A stretch of 64,000 nt of DNA from Pseudomonadota bacterium (lineage in GTDB: Bacteria > Pseudomonadota > Alphaproteobacteria > Kiloniellales > JACOMY01). This document shows, one piece after another, positions 18,246 to 27,531 of this stretch; the stretch's first letter is position 1; each line of letters begins with the position of its first letter. Both the position numbers and the translations under genes were made by a program. The stretch spans positions 1 through 64,000 of the forward strand of contig JAKOWB010000194.1 of the NCBI GenBank assembly GCA_029781795.1, written 5' to 3'. Below the pieces are notes generated by a model that did not search any database, had not been told where the DNA came from, and worked only from the letters and a program-made list of their open reading frames with translations.

Positions 18246-18883
18246 AACTCCAGCAGGACGCGTTGGCGCTCGCGCGGATAGAGCACGGCGAAGCAGCGTG
18301 TTTCCGGCGTCCAGGCGCGCGCCTGCCAGATGCGGTCGGTCCACCAGCCGGCCGTGCGCTGCGTCACGTGGTAGTTGGCGCCGTCGGCGAGGGACCAGGG
18401 CGAGGCGTGGCAGGCGATCGAGAGGAAGAGGAACCCGGTGGCAAAGCCAAAGAGCTCCGCCAGGACCCAGTCGACATCCTCCTCTGGCGTGAACTCCAGC
18501 ACGTGCGTCGCCAGCACCGCGTCGAATCTCTGCTCCGGCAGTGCCGCGTATTGCCTCAGGGCCGGATCGAAGAAGCTGATCTGCTCCAGGCCCCAGAGGT
18601 CCTGCAGACCTTCGTCCCGCCTGCCATCGGGATGGCTGGCGCGGGTCCCGCTATAGGCCTTCGCCTTGCCGCAGCCGTAGTCCAGCAAGCTGCGCGGGCG
18701 GAAGCGCACGCAGAGCTGGCGCACCACTTCGAGATGGGGCACGAGGCCCCGTCCGTCGAAGACCTTCTCTGCCGGGATGCCGTTCGCCAGGTCGCCGTTC
18801 AGGTGCATGTCCGCATAGGCGGACATGAGCCGGTGGAAGCTGTCGCTGGGTGCGGGTTGTGGCGGCTGCAGTCTCGCCTGCAT
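18242..18883 (-). CDS. Class I SAM-dependent methyltransferase
   Basis: A 213-residue protein. The SAM-binding motif I is LLDYGCGKAKAY, preceded by a conserved-looking FDGRGLVPHLEVVRQL segment; RFDAVLATHVLEFTPEED corresponds to motifs II-III. Similar methyltransferases occur with surface polysaccharide genes, but the target cannot be told here. The ATG at 18883 is chosen. A TTG-started frame reaches 18943, but its extra 20 residues look unconserved. It is divergent from the first DLFG-pair gene and shares a CTAG stop with queG. Confidence 0.72.
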   Translation of the reverse strand: MQARLQPPQPAPSDSFHRLMSAYADMHLNGDLANGIPAEKVFDGRGLVPHLEVVRQLCVRFRPRSLLDYGCGKAKAYSGTRASHPDGRRDEGLQDLWGLEQISFFDPALRQYAALPEQRFDAVLATHVLEFTPEEDVDWVLAELFGFATGFLFLSIACHASPWSLADGANYHVTQRTAGWWTDRIWQARAWTPETRCFAVLYPRERQRVLLEF

Positions 18884-18969
18884 CTCGACTCGCGTCGCGG
18901 TCAAAGGGATCGACAGTCTGCAGGGCCGCCATCGCGGCGCCAACCTGATGACTTGGATATGCGACCGGC

Positions 18970-18983
18970 GGCTGTAGACAGCC
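18970..18983. repeat. Short inverted repeat upstream of the first DLFG-pair gene
   Basis: GGCTGT-AG-ACAGCC, a 6-bp perfect dyad in the divergent region between the methyltransferase and the gene at 19066. It could be an operator half-pair or chance. No transcription signals around it are convincing. Confidence 0.25.
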
Positions 18984-19065
18984 CTTTGCCTGCGTGGGAA
19001 ACTTCAGTTCGCCGGAGCGGGCAGTGTGTCCGTGATGCGGCTCTCGTGTCGGTCACGACAACCTG

Positions 19066-19842
19066 ATGCGCCAAGAGGCTGCCCTACGCGTTGACGACCT
19101 GACCTCGGCGAGCAGTCTGCCGCTGAGCCGCGTGGAGCTTGCCGCCTTGGCGGCGGCGAATCCTGGACCTGTGCCAGACACCGGCCTTCCGCCCGATCCG
19201 GCGACGGCGGCCAGCCCGGCCGTGGCCGAGTTGCTGGCGCTGATCCGGCAGGGCTACGCCGAGCCGCCGGCAACCGAGGAAGCGCAACCCCAGGCGTCGG
19301 GCGAAGCGCATCAGGTACTCGCGCTGGGTCCGGACACCCATGATCCGGCCTCGCTGCCTGAAGCTACTCACTACAGCATCGAACTCCTGGCCACGCCCCA
19401 GTCGCCGGTCCTGTCATTGGATGACCAGGATCTCTTCGGCCAGGGCCTGCCGGTTGCGCCGCAGTCGGTCGACCAGGGCGCGACGGGGGATTTTTTCCAT
19501 GGCTTCCAGGTCGATCTCTTCGGCCAGCAGCCACCCGTCGGGACAACCCTGGAGGCCGGACTGGACCCCGGCCTGCCGCCGCTCGTCGAGCCTACGCTCT
19601 CTGCGGGCCTCGTCACGATGTACGAGGGCCGTAGCGTGTTCGAGCTTACCCCCGAGCTCGCGGCGACGCTGCTGGACGAGCAGGGCAACCTGCTGGTTGT
19701 CGGCGATGGCGACGACGTCGTCGTGCTTGGCAGCGGCTGGAATGCGACCGACGCGAACGGTAGCAGCGACTACGCCTACTACCTCAACGGCGATGCCGGC
19801 ATCACGGTAGCCATCAAGGGCGCCGACGTCATCTTCGTCTAG
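19066..19842 (+). CDS. Acidic cysteine-free protein with paired DLFG motifs and GDGDD C-terminal module (first of three)
   Basis: Not assigned to a known family. It is 258 residues, with one lysine, no cysteine and many Asp/Glu. The N-terminal 100 residues are Pro/Ala-rich with one helix-like VAELLALIRQG. Two DLFG motifs follow at 122-125 (LSLDDQDLFGQG) and 150-153 (FFHGFQVDLFG). The last 60 residues contain LLVVGDGDDVVVLGSGW and a YYLNGDAGITVAIKG strand pattern ending in VIFV. This tail resembles modules in type I-secreted RTX-like adhesins. There is no N-terminal signal peptide. Secretion by a type I system is an inference; no such exporter is in the window. No good Shine-Dalgarno sequence precedes the ATG. 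Confidence 0.65.
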   Translation: MRQEAALRVDDLTSASSLPLSRVELAALAAANPGPVPDTGLPPDPATAASPAVAELLALIRQGYAEPPATEEAQPQASGEAHQVLALGPDTHDPASLPEATHYSIELLATPQSPVLSLDDQDLFGQGLPVAPQSVDQGATGDFFHGFQVDLFGQQPPVGTTLEAGLDPGLPPLVEPTLSAGLVTMYEGRSVFELTPELAATLLDEQGNLLVVGDGDDVVVLGSGWNATDANGSSDYAYYLNGDAGITVAIKGADVIFV

Positions 19843-19922
19843 GGTTGGCCGCCAAGGCCGATGGCGGCGACTTGATCAAAAGTCCCGCGCGGGTGTCGCT
19901 GGATGGACAGCATAATATTTTA

Positions 19923-19952
19923 TTGTCATTCTTCCATCCTGCGTTCCATAGC
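19923..19952 (+). promoter_or_regulatory. Candidate promoter of the second DLFG-pair gene
   Basis: TTGTCA (19923-19928), an 18-bp spacer and CATAGC (19947-19952) lie 34 bp before the ATG at 19987. Directly upstream, 19911-19922 is the most AT-rich tract of the neighbourhood (CATAATATTTTA) and could act as an UP element. Such AT content is unusual in this GC-rich DNA. Confidence 0.4.
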
Positions 19953-19986
19953 GGGACGCGGACCCACCTAGGGATCCGTTCCGGCC

Positions 19987-20895
19987 ATGCGGCAGGTCAA
20001 GATCGACGGTGCGAGCGAGCAGGCGGCCGTGACGGCGGCGGCCTCTCCGGCTGCGCGTCTGGCCGCGCCGGAAGATCTGCTGGCTGCACAGCTTCTGGCC
20101 GAGCAGTTCGCCGCGGTACCGCGGGATCTCCCGGTGCCCCTGCCGGACTCTCTGGACGCTGGCCCGCCCGCCGCGGCGCCACCGTCCGGTGGCGAGGTCG
20201 ACGCCTCGAGCGTCGTTGCCTGGCAGGCGGCCATCGAGCAACTCCTGCAGCTCATCGGCCCGGACTCCGTCAGCGGCCTGCTCGGCGGTGCCCAGCCGCC
20301 GACGCCGTCCAGCTACGTCGCGGTTCCGGATGCCGCTGCCGTCCCTCCCGGCGAGGCGCCGCCCCTGACCGAGACGACGCCGGCGCCCTCGTTTGTGATC
20401 GAGGCGCTGCCGGGCAGCGATCAGCCCCTGCTTTCGCTTGATGAGAGCGATCTCTTTGGTGCTGGCGACGAGCAGGGATCGGTTCGGCTCCTGTCCGTTG
20501 GTCCTGGCGCATCGCAGCCACTTTTCAATGGGATGGACAGCGATCTTTTCGGTCCAGGTCAGATGGAGGGACCGATCAAGATCGCGGTCGAGGGTGTCGG
20601 CGGCGTGCAGGGACCCACGGTCGGGCCGGTGTCGCCAGATCAGAAGCCGCCGCCAAGCGGCGACGGCTATCTCAGCCTCCTGGACGGGCCGCACGAGGTC
20701 AAGCTGACCGTGGACGGTGCCAAGAGCCTGGCCGACGCGTCCGGCAGCCTGTCGATCGAAGGCGATGGCGACGACCACGTCTACCTCAGTGGCGACTGGG
20801 TCTATTTCGGCGCGGCAAAGAGCGCGACCTACTACGCGGACTCGACGGGCACCGTGAACCTGGTCATCCACAATACCGAGGTGGTGCTGGTCTAG
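19987..20895 (+). CDS. Acidic cysteine-free protein with paired DLFG motifs and GDGDD C-terminal module (second of three)
   Basis: Unrecognised 302-residue paralogue of the gene at 19066. It has no cysteine and is rich in Pro, Ala, Asp and Gly. The core LSLDESDLFGAG (DLFG 155-158) matches LSLDDQDLFGQG of the first protein. The second motif is LFNGMDSDLFG (186-189) against FFHGFQVDLFG. The C-terminal SLSIEGDGDDHVYLSGDW, a TYYADSTGTV segment and the hydrophobic end VVLV align with the first protein. Both proteins start MRQ. The pattern suggests a conserved terminal beta module, perhaps calcium-binding through GDGDD, as in RTX-type proteins. No signal peptide is seen. The gene probably has its own promoter. 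Confidence 0.65.
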   Translation: MRQVKIDGASEQAAVTAAASPAARLAAPEDLLAAQLLAEQFAAVPRDLPVPLPDSLDAGPPAAAPPSGGEVDASSVVAWQAAIEQLLQLIGPDSVSGLLGGAQPPTPSSYVAVPDAAAVPPGEAPPLTETTPAPSFVIEALPGSDQPLLSLDESDLFGAGDEQGSVRLLSVGPGASQPLFNGMDSDLFGPGQMEGPIKIAVEGVGGVQGPTVGPVSPDQKPPPSGDGYLSLLDGPHEVKLTVDGAKSLADASGSLSIEGDGDDHVYLSGDWVYFGAAKSATYYADSTGTVNLVIHNTEVVLV

Positions 20896-20922
20896 GCGGG
20901 CCGAGCCGCGCCGGCGCCCGCC
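20895..20922 (+). other. Hairpin after the second DLFG-pair gene
   Basis: GGCGGGC pairs with GCCCGCC (7 bp) across a 14-nt loop, starting at the last base of the stop codon. No T-tract follows, so it is either a weak terminator or an RNA-stability element. Confidence 0.3.
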
Positions 20923-20951
20923 CGGCAGGCCCTGGACAGTCGTTCCACTTC

Positions 20952-20980
20952 TTGAGACACTGCCGTCTAACGCGTTATGG
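20952..20980 (+). promoter_or_regulatory. Candidate promoter of the third DLFG-pair gene
   Basis: TTGAGA (20952-20957), a 17-bp spacer and TTATGG (20975-20980) lie 46 bp upstream of the chosen ATG at 21027. The -35 match is good and the -10 match is weak. Confidence 0.3.
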
Positions 20981-21026
20981 CGCGGCCGGGTGGTGGCGGA
21001 AGCTCGGCCGTTTGGGGTGCCAACGG

Positions 21027-21782
21027 ATGGATCAATTCATCGAGCTGGCGGATCAGCGTCTTCATCCCTCTCCTGCGGACGGGATCGGTAGCGCGCGCAC
21101 GGTGGCTCCGCCGATAGCCGGCGGCGGTTCGGCGCTGATGGCCGACCTGCCCGCGCTGTTGCTGGCTGTTCTGCCGCTGGTGCAGGCGATCGACTGGCTC
21201 GAAAGCGCGTCTGCCAGCACGATCCAGACCCTGGCGGCCTTGAGCGGCCCCGCCGTCGACCAGACGCCGGTTCCTGTCGAGGTGCCTTCGCTGCCGGCGC
21301 CGCTGCTGACCGAGCAGATGATCGAACAGGCCCTGTCCAGCGTCGACAGCACGGCGCATCACACGGCCGGCAGCGCATTGGTTTATGCTGCCGACATCCA
21401 GCCGCTGAGCCTGACCATCGCCGTCGAAGACCTCTTTTCCGACGCCGGCGCGCTCTCCGAGGTGACGCCTCGGGTGGCGACCACGAGTTTCGTCGCCAAC
21501 GTCGAGAACGACATCTTCGGGCGCGAGATGAACGTGGCCGAGACGCCGCTGTACGAGCCGGGAAAGAGCTCGGGCGGACCGTCGGCCGGTGTCTTGCCGG
21601 TCGACGAAACCAGCGGATCGAACACCGATCCGGCCGGCGGCGGAACCGACTCGACGGCGTCCAGCAATGGCGACAGCACCAGCGGTCTCGTCGCCTATGG
21701 CGATCAACAGGGGCCGGCGACTTTCCTGCTGGTCGACAACGCGCCCGATCCGCTGCCGAAGACCAGCGACATCATTCCCTGA
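21027..21782 (+). CDS. Acidic cysteine-free protein with paired D[LI]F[GS] motifs (third of three)
   Basis: An unrecognised 251-residue protein that follows its two relatives. It has no cysteine, two lysines and many acidic residues. A hydrophobic helix (LPALLLAVLPLVQAIDWL, 41-58) occupies the place of the short helix of the other two. The paired motif is present as LTIAVEDLFSDAG (135-138) and FVANVENDIFGREM (162-165), with nearly the same spacing. The C-terminal 70 residues are Gly/Ser/Thr/Asp-rich, and the GDGDD module of the other two is absent. The ATG at 21027 is chosen over an upstream start, whose extra 25 residues are basic and contain cysteines, unlike the family. No Shine-Dalgarno sequence is obvious. 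Confidence 0.6.
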   Translation: MDQFIELADQRLHPSPADGIGSARTVAPPIAGGGSALMADLPALLLAVLPLVQAIDWLESASASTIQTLAALSGPAVDQTPVPVEVPSLPAPLLTEQMIEQALSSVDSTAHHTAGSALVYAADIQPLSLTIAVEDLFSDAGALSEVTPRVATTSFVANVENDIFGREMNVAETPLYEPGKSSGGPSAGVLPVDETSGSNTDPAGGGTDSTASSNGDSTSGLVAYGDQQGPATFLLVDNAPDPLPKTSDIIP

Positions 21783-21842
21783 TCGCTTGCCCTATCCCAG
21801 GCCCGGTGCCTTGCGGCAGAGTGGCCGCGAGGTGATGAACCC

Positions 21843-22184
21843 ATGGACGACGACCGGCTGCCGACACATCTCTGGGTGATGGCCGAAGTACGCCGCTGCC
21901 TGGCCGAGAACATCCCCGTGGTGGTCGCCCGCAAGGGCGAGCGCATGGGTGGCGGCCTGCTGGTCAAGCTGAACCTGCTGGAGCAGGGTTGCCGCGTGCT
22001 GACCCAGACGCGCGACCTGGAGGGACGGCCGGCCTGGATGCCGGCGCTCAGCGGCAAGCTGGTGTCCGACGCCGAGGCCGACGAGTACATCGCCCGCGCG
22101 GTGAAGCGCGACCCCGATCTCTGGGTGGTGGAGGTGGAGGATCGGCAGGGCCGCAACCCCTTCCCCGGCAAGGTCCTGGCGTGA
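21843..22184 (+). CDS. DUF1491 family protein
   Basis: A 113-residue alphaproteobacterial protein with the DUF1491 pattern: [29 protein letters not shown], and a C-terminal [21 protein letters not shown]. The function is unknown. Its TGA overlaps the GTG start of the following YcgN-type gene (GTGA), so the two are probably cotranslated. Confidence 0.85.
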   Translation: MDDDRLPTHLWVMAEVRRCLAENIPVVVARKGERMGGGLLVKLNLLEQGCRVLTQTRDLEGRPAWMPALSGKLVSDAEADEYIARAVKRDPDLWVVEVEDRQGRNPFPGKVLA

Positions 22185-22624
22185 TCGACGAACCCTTCTG
22201 GCGCGCCAAGCGGCTGGACCAGATGAGCAAGGCCGAGTGGGAATCGCTCTGCGACGGCTGCGGGCGCTGCTGCCTGCTGAAGCTGGCCGACGAGGGCAGC
22301 GACCGGGTCGACTACACCGACGTGGCCTGCCGGCTGCTCGACCTCGGCACCTGCCGCTGCAGCGACTATCCCAACCGTCGGCGCAAGGTGCGCGACTGCG
22401 TGCAACTGACACCGGCGAAGCTGGAGCAGCTCACCTGGATGCCCTCGACCTGCGCCTATCGCCTGCTGCACGAGGGACGCGAGCTCTACTGGTGGCACCC
22501 CCTGGTCTCCGGCGACCCGGCGACGGTGGTGGAGGCCGGCATCTCGGTCGCCGGCCGCGTGGTGTCCGAGCGGCAGGTCAGGGATGAGGAACTCGAGGAC
22601 CACATCGTCGAGTGGCCGCGCTAG
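22181..22624 (+). CDS. YcgN/UPF0260 family cysteine-cluster protein
   Basis: A 147-residue protein with an N-terminal [12 protein letters not shown] cluster and a second group [14 protein letters not shown]. These eight cysteines are typical of the YcgN (UPF0260, zinc/iron-chelating) family. The biochemical role is unknown. The start is a GTG overlapping the DUF1491 stop by 4 bp; the longer frame upstream runs through DUF1491 and is spurious. Confidence 0.88.
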   Translation: MIDEPFWRAKRLDQMSKAEWESLCDGCGRCCLLKLADEGSDRVDYTDVACRLLDLGTCRCSDYPNRRRKVRDCVQLTPAKLEQLTWMPSTCAYRLLHEGRELYWWHPLVSGDPATVVEAGISVAGRVVSERQVRDEELEDHIVEWPR

Positions 22625-22655
22625 CAAGAAGCGCGCAACGGATCGGGGGAGAGCG

Positions 22656-23942
22656 GTGAGCGACGACCTGAAGACCACGCCTTACTGGTGGGAGGCCGCG
22701 CCGCGCCTCGACCGCCCCGCGGCCCCGCCGGCCGAGGTCGAGGTCGCCATCGTCGGCGGCGGCTTCACCGGCATGAGCGCCGCGCTGACCCTGGCGCGCG
22801 CCGGCCGCAAGGTCGCTGTACTGGAAGCCCAGCGCCCGGGCGAGGGTGCCTCCAGCCGCAACGGCGGCATGATCGGCTCTGGCCACCGCGTCGGCTTCGC
22901 CGATGCCAGCAGGCAGTACGGCGTCGAGATGGCGCGCGAGCTGCTGCGCGAGGGGCTGAATGCCCTGGCCTATACCACCGGCCTGATCGAGCAGGACAGG
23001 ATCGACTGCGACTTCGTGCGCTGCGGCCGCTTCCGCGGTGCCTGGAGCCAGGCGCACTACGACTCCATGGCCGGCGAGCTGGAGACCCTTCGGCGCGAGA
23101 CCGGCCTCGAATCCTACCTCGTGCCCAAGGGCGAGGTGCCGCGCGAGGTGGCGACCGACAAGTACCAGGGCGGCTGCGTCTTCCCGCAGCATGGCGGCCT
23201 CCACCCCGGCAAGCTGCACAACGGCCTTGCCCTGCTGGCGGAAAAGGCCGGCGCGACCCTGCATGGTCTCTGCCCGGTGACGCGGATCGAGAAGGCGGGC
23301 GAGCGTCATCGCCTGACCACGCCGCGCGGCCAGGTGCTGGCCGACCAGGTGATCGTCGCCACCAACGGCTACACCCGGCCGGGCACGCCCTACTTCGCCC
23401 GCCGCATCATCCCGGTCGCCAGCTTCCTGGTCGCGACCGAGGAGATCGGCGAGAACCGCGTGCGCGCGCTGATCCCCGGCGGGCGCATGATCGTCGAGAC
23501 GCGCTCGCGCCACTGCTACTACCGCGCTTCACCCGACGGGAAGCGCATCGTGCTGGGCGCCCGCCCGGCGCTGCGCCCGGTGCCGGCCGCGGGCACCGTG
23601 CCGGTGATGCGCCGCCTGCTGGAGGACCTCTTCCCCGACCTCAAGGGCGTTGGCATCACCCACGCCTGGAACGGCCTGACCGGCATGAGCAAGGACCACC
23701 TGCCGCACCTGGGAAAAGTCGACGGGCTCTGGTTCGCGCTGGGCTATTCCGGCTCGGGCGTCGCCATGGCGCCCTATCTCGGGCACAAGATCGCGCTGCA
23801 GGTGCTGGGCGATCCGGCCGGCCGCTCGCCCTTCGACCGCACCAGCCACCCGGCGGTGCCCTTCTACAACGGCCGGCCCTGGTTCCTGCGTTTCCTGGAG
23901 CCCTGGTGGCGCTGGAAGGACTGGCGCGAGGGCTCGGTCTAG
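22656..23942 (+). CDS. FAD-dependent amine oxidoreductase (DAO/PuuB-like)
   Basis: A 428-residue flavoprotein of the D-amino-acid oxidase superfamily. The dinucleotide-binding motif VAIVGGGFTGMSAAL is near residue 30, followed by an acidic strand end (VLEAQRPGEGASSRNGG). The C-terminal GYSGSGVAMAPYLG segment is typical of gamma-glutamylputrescine oxidase (PuuB/OrdL) relatives. It probably oxidises an amine with release of aldehyde, ammonia and peroxide. The GTG at 22656 is chosen for its GGGGGAGAG Shine-Dalgarno sequence. Its stop shares a CTAG with the convergent cupin gene. Confidence 0.85.
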   Translation: MSDDLKTTPYWWEAAPRLDRPAAPPAEVEVAIVGGGFTGMSAALTLARAGRKVAVLEAQRPGEGASSRNGGMIGSGHRVGFADASRQYGVEMARELLREGLNALAYTTGLIEQDRIDCDFVRCGRFRGAWSQAHYDSMAGELETLRRETGLESYLVPKGEVPREVATDKYQGGCVFPQHGGLHPGKLHNGLALLAEKAGATLHGLCPVTRIEKAGERHRLTTPRGQVLADQVIVATNGYTRPGTPYFARRIIPVASFLVATEEIGENRVRALIPGGRMIVETRSRHCYYRASPDGKRIVLGARPALRPVPAAGTVPVMRRLLEDLFPDLKGVGITHAWNGLTGMSKDHLPHLGKVDGLWFALGYSGSGVAMAPYLGHKIALQVLGDPAGRSPFDRTSHPAVPFYNGRPWFLRFLEPWWRWKDWREGSV

Positions 23943-24340
23943 GCGCCGAAGTCGCTCACCTGCTCGCCCTCGCCGAGGCGGCGGTTGAGGCAGCGCAGGA
24001 AGACCAGCAGCAGGCAGCCTTTCGGCGAATGGCTCCAGTGTTTCGTGCCGGGCTGGTAGCTGACGAAGTCGCCGGCCTTGAAGACGCGCCCGTCGTGGTC
24101 CACGAACTCGCCCTCGACCACCAGGAACTCCTCGGTCAGGGGATGCTCGTGCGGGCTCGAGGCGGCGCCCGGCTCGTAGTAGGCGTAGTAGGTCGCCTCG
24201 CCGGTCTCGCGGTTGTCGGTGATGGGATGCCACTGCACGCCGGGCTGCGGCGGCCCGTAGCGGTCGAAGGGGCGGAGCTGCAGGCTGTCCTGCGAGATCA
24301 CGCGGCGGGCGGGCAGGGCGGTGGCTGTGCTGTCGGGCAT
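23939..24340 (-). CDS. Cupin-domain protein
   Basis: A 133-residue single-domain cupin. Metal-binding residues are visible in PHEHPLTEEF (two histidines and a glutamate) and in the second motif GTKHWSHSP. The start at 24340 is preferred over an ATG two codons upstream because GGAGAATGACC places GGAG at the right distance. It follows the nitrilase-type gene by 2 bp, so the two are probably cotranscribed. Substrate is unknown; roles range from dioxygenase to metal-sensing anti-sigma domains. Confidence 0.8.
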   Translation of the reverse strand: MPDSTATALPARRVISQDSLQLRPFDRYGPPQPGVQWHPITDNRETGEATYYAYYEPGAASSPHEHPLTEEFLVVEGEFVDHDGRVFKAGDFVSYQPGTKHWSHSPKGCLLLVFLRCLNRRLGEGEQVSDFGA

Positions 24341-24342
24341 GG

Positions 24343-25224
24343 TCATTCTCCGGCGGCGCGCAGGGGCGCCGGCTGCGTCAGGTCCTCGGGCGGGCGGAAG
24401 GCGCGCGCGTGCTTCAGCGCCGGGATGCGGCTGCGCGCCGCCGCCACCTCGGCCGGGTCGATCACCGCGGTGATGAAGCCGACGTCGCTGCCGCCGTCGG
24501 CCAGCACCCGGCCCCAGGGGTCGACGATCAGCGAGTGGCCATAGCTGGCGCGACCGCCGACGTGCGTGCCGGTCTGGCAGGGGGCGATGACGTAGCAGCC
24601 GGTCTCGATCGCCCGTGCGCGCTGCAGGATGTGCCAGTGCGCCTCGCCCGTCGTCTTGGTGAAGGCGGCCGGCGTCGCCAGGTAGAGCGCCCCGGCCTGG
24701 GCCAGCGCGTGATAGAGCTGCGGGAAGCGCAGGTCGTAGCAGATCGAGAGGCCGAGCGGCCCCCAGGGCGTCGGCGCCACCACTGCGGCCTCGCCCGGCG
24801 CCACGGTCGCCGACTCCGTGTAGTCCTCGCCGCCCGGCAGGCGCACGTCGAAGAGGTGGATCTTGTCGTAGCGCGCGACGATGGCGCCGCGGTCGTCCAG
24901 CAGGTAGGAGCGATTCAGCATCTTGCCCGCGCCCTTGTGTCCAGGGGGCGTCTCGATGCCGAGCGAGCCCAGCAGCAGCCAGACGCCGAGGTCCGCGGCC
25001 AGCCGCCGGCAGCGCTCCAGCGCCGGGTGCCCCTGCTCGGGCAGGGCGCGCGAGACCAGCAGATCGTTCACCACGTCGAGCGAGGCGAAGTATTCCGGCA
25101 GGCAGATGAGGCGGGCGTTCTCCGCCGCGGCCTGGCGGATCAGCCGCTCGCAGTGGTCGAGGCTGGGCGCCAGTTCCACGTCGGCGGAGTTCTGGATGCA
25201 GGCGGCGACGAAGCGGCTGCTCAT
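24343..25224 (-). CDS. Carbon-nitrogen hydrolase (nitrilase/Nit2-type amidase)
   Basis: A 293-residue cytoplasmic hydrolase with the family Glu-Lys-Cys triad: E44 in CLPEYF, lysine in YDKIHLFD and the nucleophile in SICYDLRFP. The sequence is closest to Nit1/Nit2-type amidases, which deaminate oxidised glutathione or omega-amino-dicarboxylic amides. The ATG at 25224 has GGAGAG 6 bp upstream; the longer frame is not supported. It precedes the cupin gene. Confidence 0.9.
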   Translation of the reverse strand: MSSRFVAACIQNSADVELAPSLDHCERLIRQAAAENARLICLPEYFASLDVVNDLLVSRALPEQGHPALERCRRLAADLGVWLLLGSLGIETPPGHKGAGKMLNRSYLLDDRGAIVARYDKIHLFDVRLPGGEDYTESATVAPGEAAVVAPTPWGPLGLSICYDLRFPQLYHALAQAGALYLATPAAFTKTTGEAHWHILQRARAIETGCYVIAPCQTGTHVGGRASYGHSLIVDPWGRVLADGGSDVGFITAVIDPAEVAAARSRIPALKHARAFRPPEDLTQPAPLRAAGE

Positions 25225-25342
25225 GGGCGCTCTCCGGTCATGCAAGCCGCCAGTATCGGCCCGACGGCGGTCGCTGTCATCCCCATGCGGCGCTGCAACA
25301 TGCGCTGGCCTTTGCCCCCAGCGCCTGGGCATAGTGCGCCCC

Positions 25343-26779
25343 ATGTCCGAGGTCAGTCCCCTGCCGGCCGCGTCCGTGCCGAGTCCCTGGCGCGCCGAGC
25401 TTTCGGCCACCCTGGCGCTCGCCTGGCCGCTGGTGCTGATGCAGGTGGCGCAGATCTCCATCAACACGACCGAGGTCTTCCTGCTCGGCCGGCTCGGCTC
25501 GACCGAGCTGGCGGGCGCGGTCCTGGGGTCGGCCCTGTTCCACGCCGTCTTCCTGTTCGAGCTCGGCCTTGCCATCGCCGTGGCGCCGATCATCGCCCAG
25601 GCGCGCGGGGCCGGGCAGTTCCGCGTCGTGCGGCGCGCCGTGCGTCAGGGCCTCTGGGCTACGACCCTGGTAGCGGTGCCGGGGGCGATCTTCCTGTGGA
25701 ACGTGCGGCCGGTGCTGCTGGCCTTGGGCCAGGACCCCGTGGCCGTGGGCTATGCCGAGGAGTTCGCACGGCCCATGGCCATCGGCCTCGCGCCCTGGCT
25801 CTGGTTCTTCGTGATCCGCAACTACATGGCGGCGATGGGGCGCCCGCAGCCGGCGCTCTGGGTGATGATCGCCGCCATCCTGTTGAACGCGCTGCTCGGC
25901 TGGTGCCTGATCTTCGGCCATCTGGGCCTGCCGGCCTGGGGCGTCACCGGCGCCGGCTTCGCTGCCGCCGGCGTCGGCTGCTTCCTGCCGCTTGCCCTGC
26001 TGGCGTTCGCGCTGACCGACCGGAAGCTGCGGCGCCTCGCGGTGCTCGGCCGCTTCTGGCGGCCGGACTGGACGGTGTTCCGCGAGATCTTCCGCATCGG
26101 GTTGCCGATCGGCCTGGCGCTGCTGTTCGAGACCACGCTCTTCACCGCCGCACTCGGCCTGCAGGGCCTCATCTCCACCATCTCGCAGGCGGCGCACGCC
26201 ATCTCGGCGCAGCTCATCGCCATTGCCTTCATGCTGCCGCTCGGCCTGTCGCAGGCGGCGACGGTGCGGATCGGCCTGGCGATCGGCCGCAACCGGCCGC
26301 AGGAGGCACGGATCGCCACGCAGGTCGCCTTCACCCTGGGCGTCTGCTGCACCACCTTCACCGCGCTGCTCTTCGTCTTCCTGCCCTCGACCCTGCTCGG
26401 GCTGTTCCAGGATCGCACGCATCCCGACGCGGCGGCGGTGATCGCCACCGGCGTCGGTTTCCTGGCCGTCGGCGCCTTCTTCCAGATTTTCGACGGTGCG
26501 CAGGCCGTGGCCATGGGTTGTCTGCGCGGCCTCAAGGATACGCGGGTGCCGATGCTGATCGCCTGCTTCGGCTACTGGGTTGTCGGCTTCCCGCTGTCGG
26601 CGATCCTGGGTCTTTGGGTCGGCTGGGGCGGCGTCGGCATCTGGATGGGCCTGGCCGCCGGCCTCGCCGCCGCCGCCGTGCTGCTGGTGCTGCGTGTCCG
26701 GCGGCAGCTTGGCACCCTGCCGCTGCTCGCCGAGGACGAGGCCGAGACGGCGCTGGCCCAGCCCGCGATTTCGGCCTGA
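25343..26779 (+). CDS. MATE-family efflux transporter
   Basis: A 478-residue integral membrane protein with about twelve hydrophobic segments in two similar halves. MATE signatures include NTTEVFLLGRLGSTELAGA in the first helices and the mirrored ISQAAHAISAQLIAIAF. It should export cationic compounds in exchange for sodium or protons. The ATG at 25343 is chosen so that the protein begins just before the first helix. tlyA follows after 5 bp. Confidence 0.9.
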   Translation: MSEVSPLPAASVPSPWRAELSATLALAWPLVLMQVAQISINTTEVFLLGRLGSTELAGAVLGSALFHAVFLFELGLAIAVAPIIAQARGAGQFRVVRRAVRQGLWATTLVAVPGAIFLWNVRPVLLALGQDPVAVGYAEEFARPMAIGLAPWLWFFVIRNYMAAMGRPQPALWVMIAAILLNALLGWCLIFGHLGLPAWGVTGAGFAAAGVGCFLPLALLAFALTDRKLRRLAVLGRFWRPDWTVFREIFRIGLPIGLALLFETTLFTAALGLQGLISTISQAAHAISAQLIAIAFMLPLGLSQAATVRIGLAIGRNRPQEARIATQVAFTLGVCCTTFTALLFVFLPSTLLGLFQDRTHPDAAAVIATGVGFLAVGAFFQIFDGAQAVAMGCLRGLKDTRVPMLIACFGYWVVGFPLSAILGLWVGWGGVGIWMGLAAGLAAAAVLLVLRVRRQLGTLPLLAEDEAETALAQPAISA

Positions 26780-26784
26780 CGGTC

Positions 26785-27531
<747 letters not shown>

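Noticed and set aside
19187-19524. DLFG motif read as a protein-kinase DFG loop
   Set aside because: No P-loop, HRD or other kinase motifs are present, and the motif occurs twice in a non-kinase context.
24409-26784. Long N-terminal extension in the tlyA frame
   Set aside because: It runs antisense through the nitrilase gene and out of frame through the MATE gene; tlyA has a good start at 26785.
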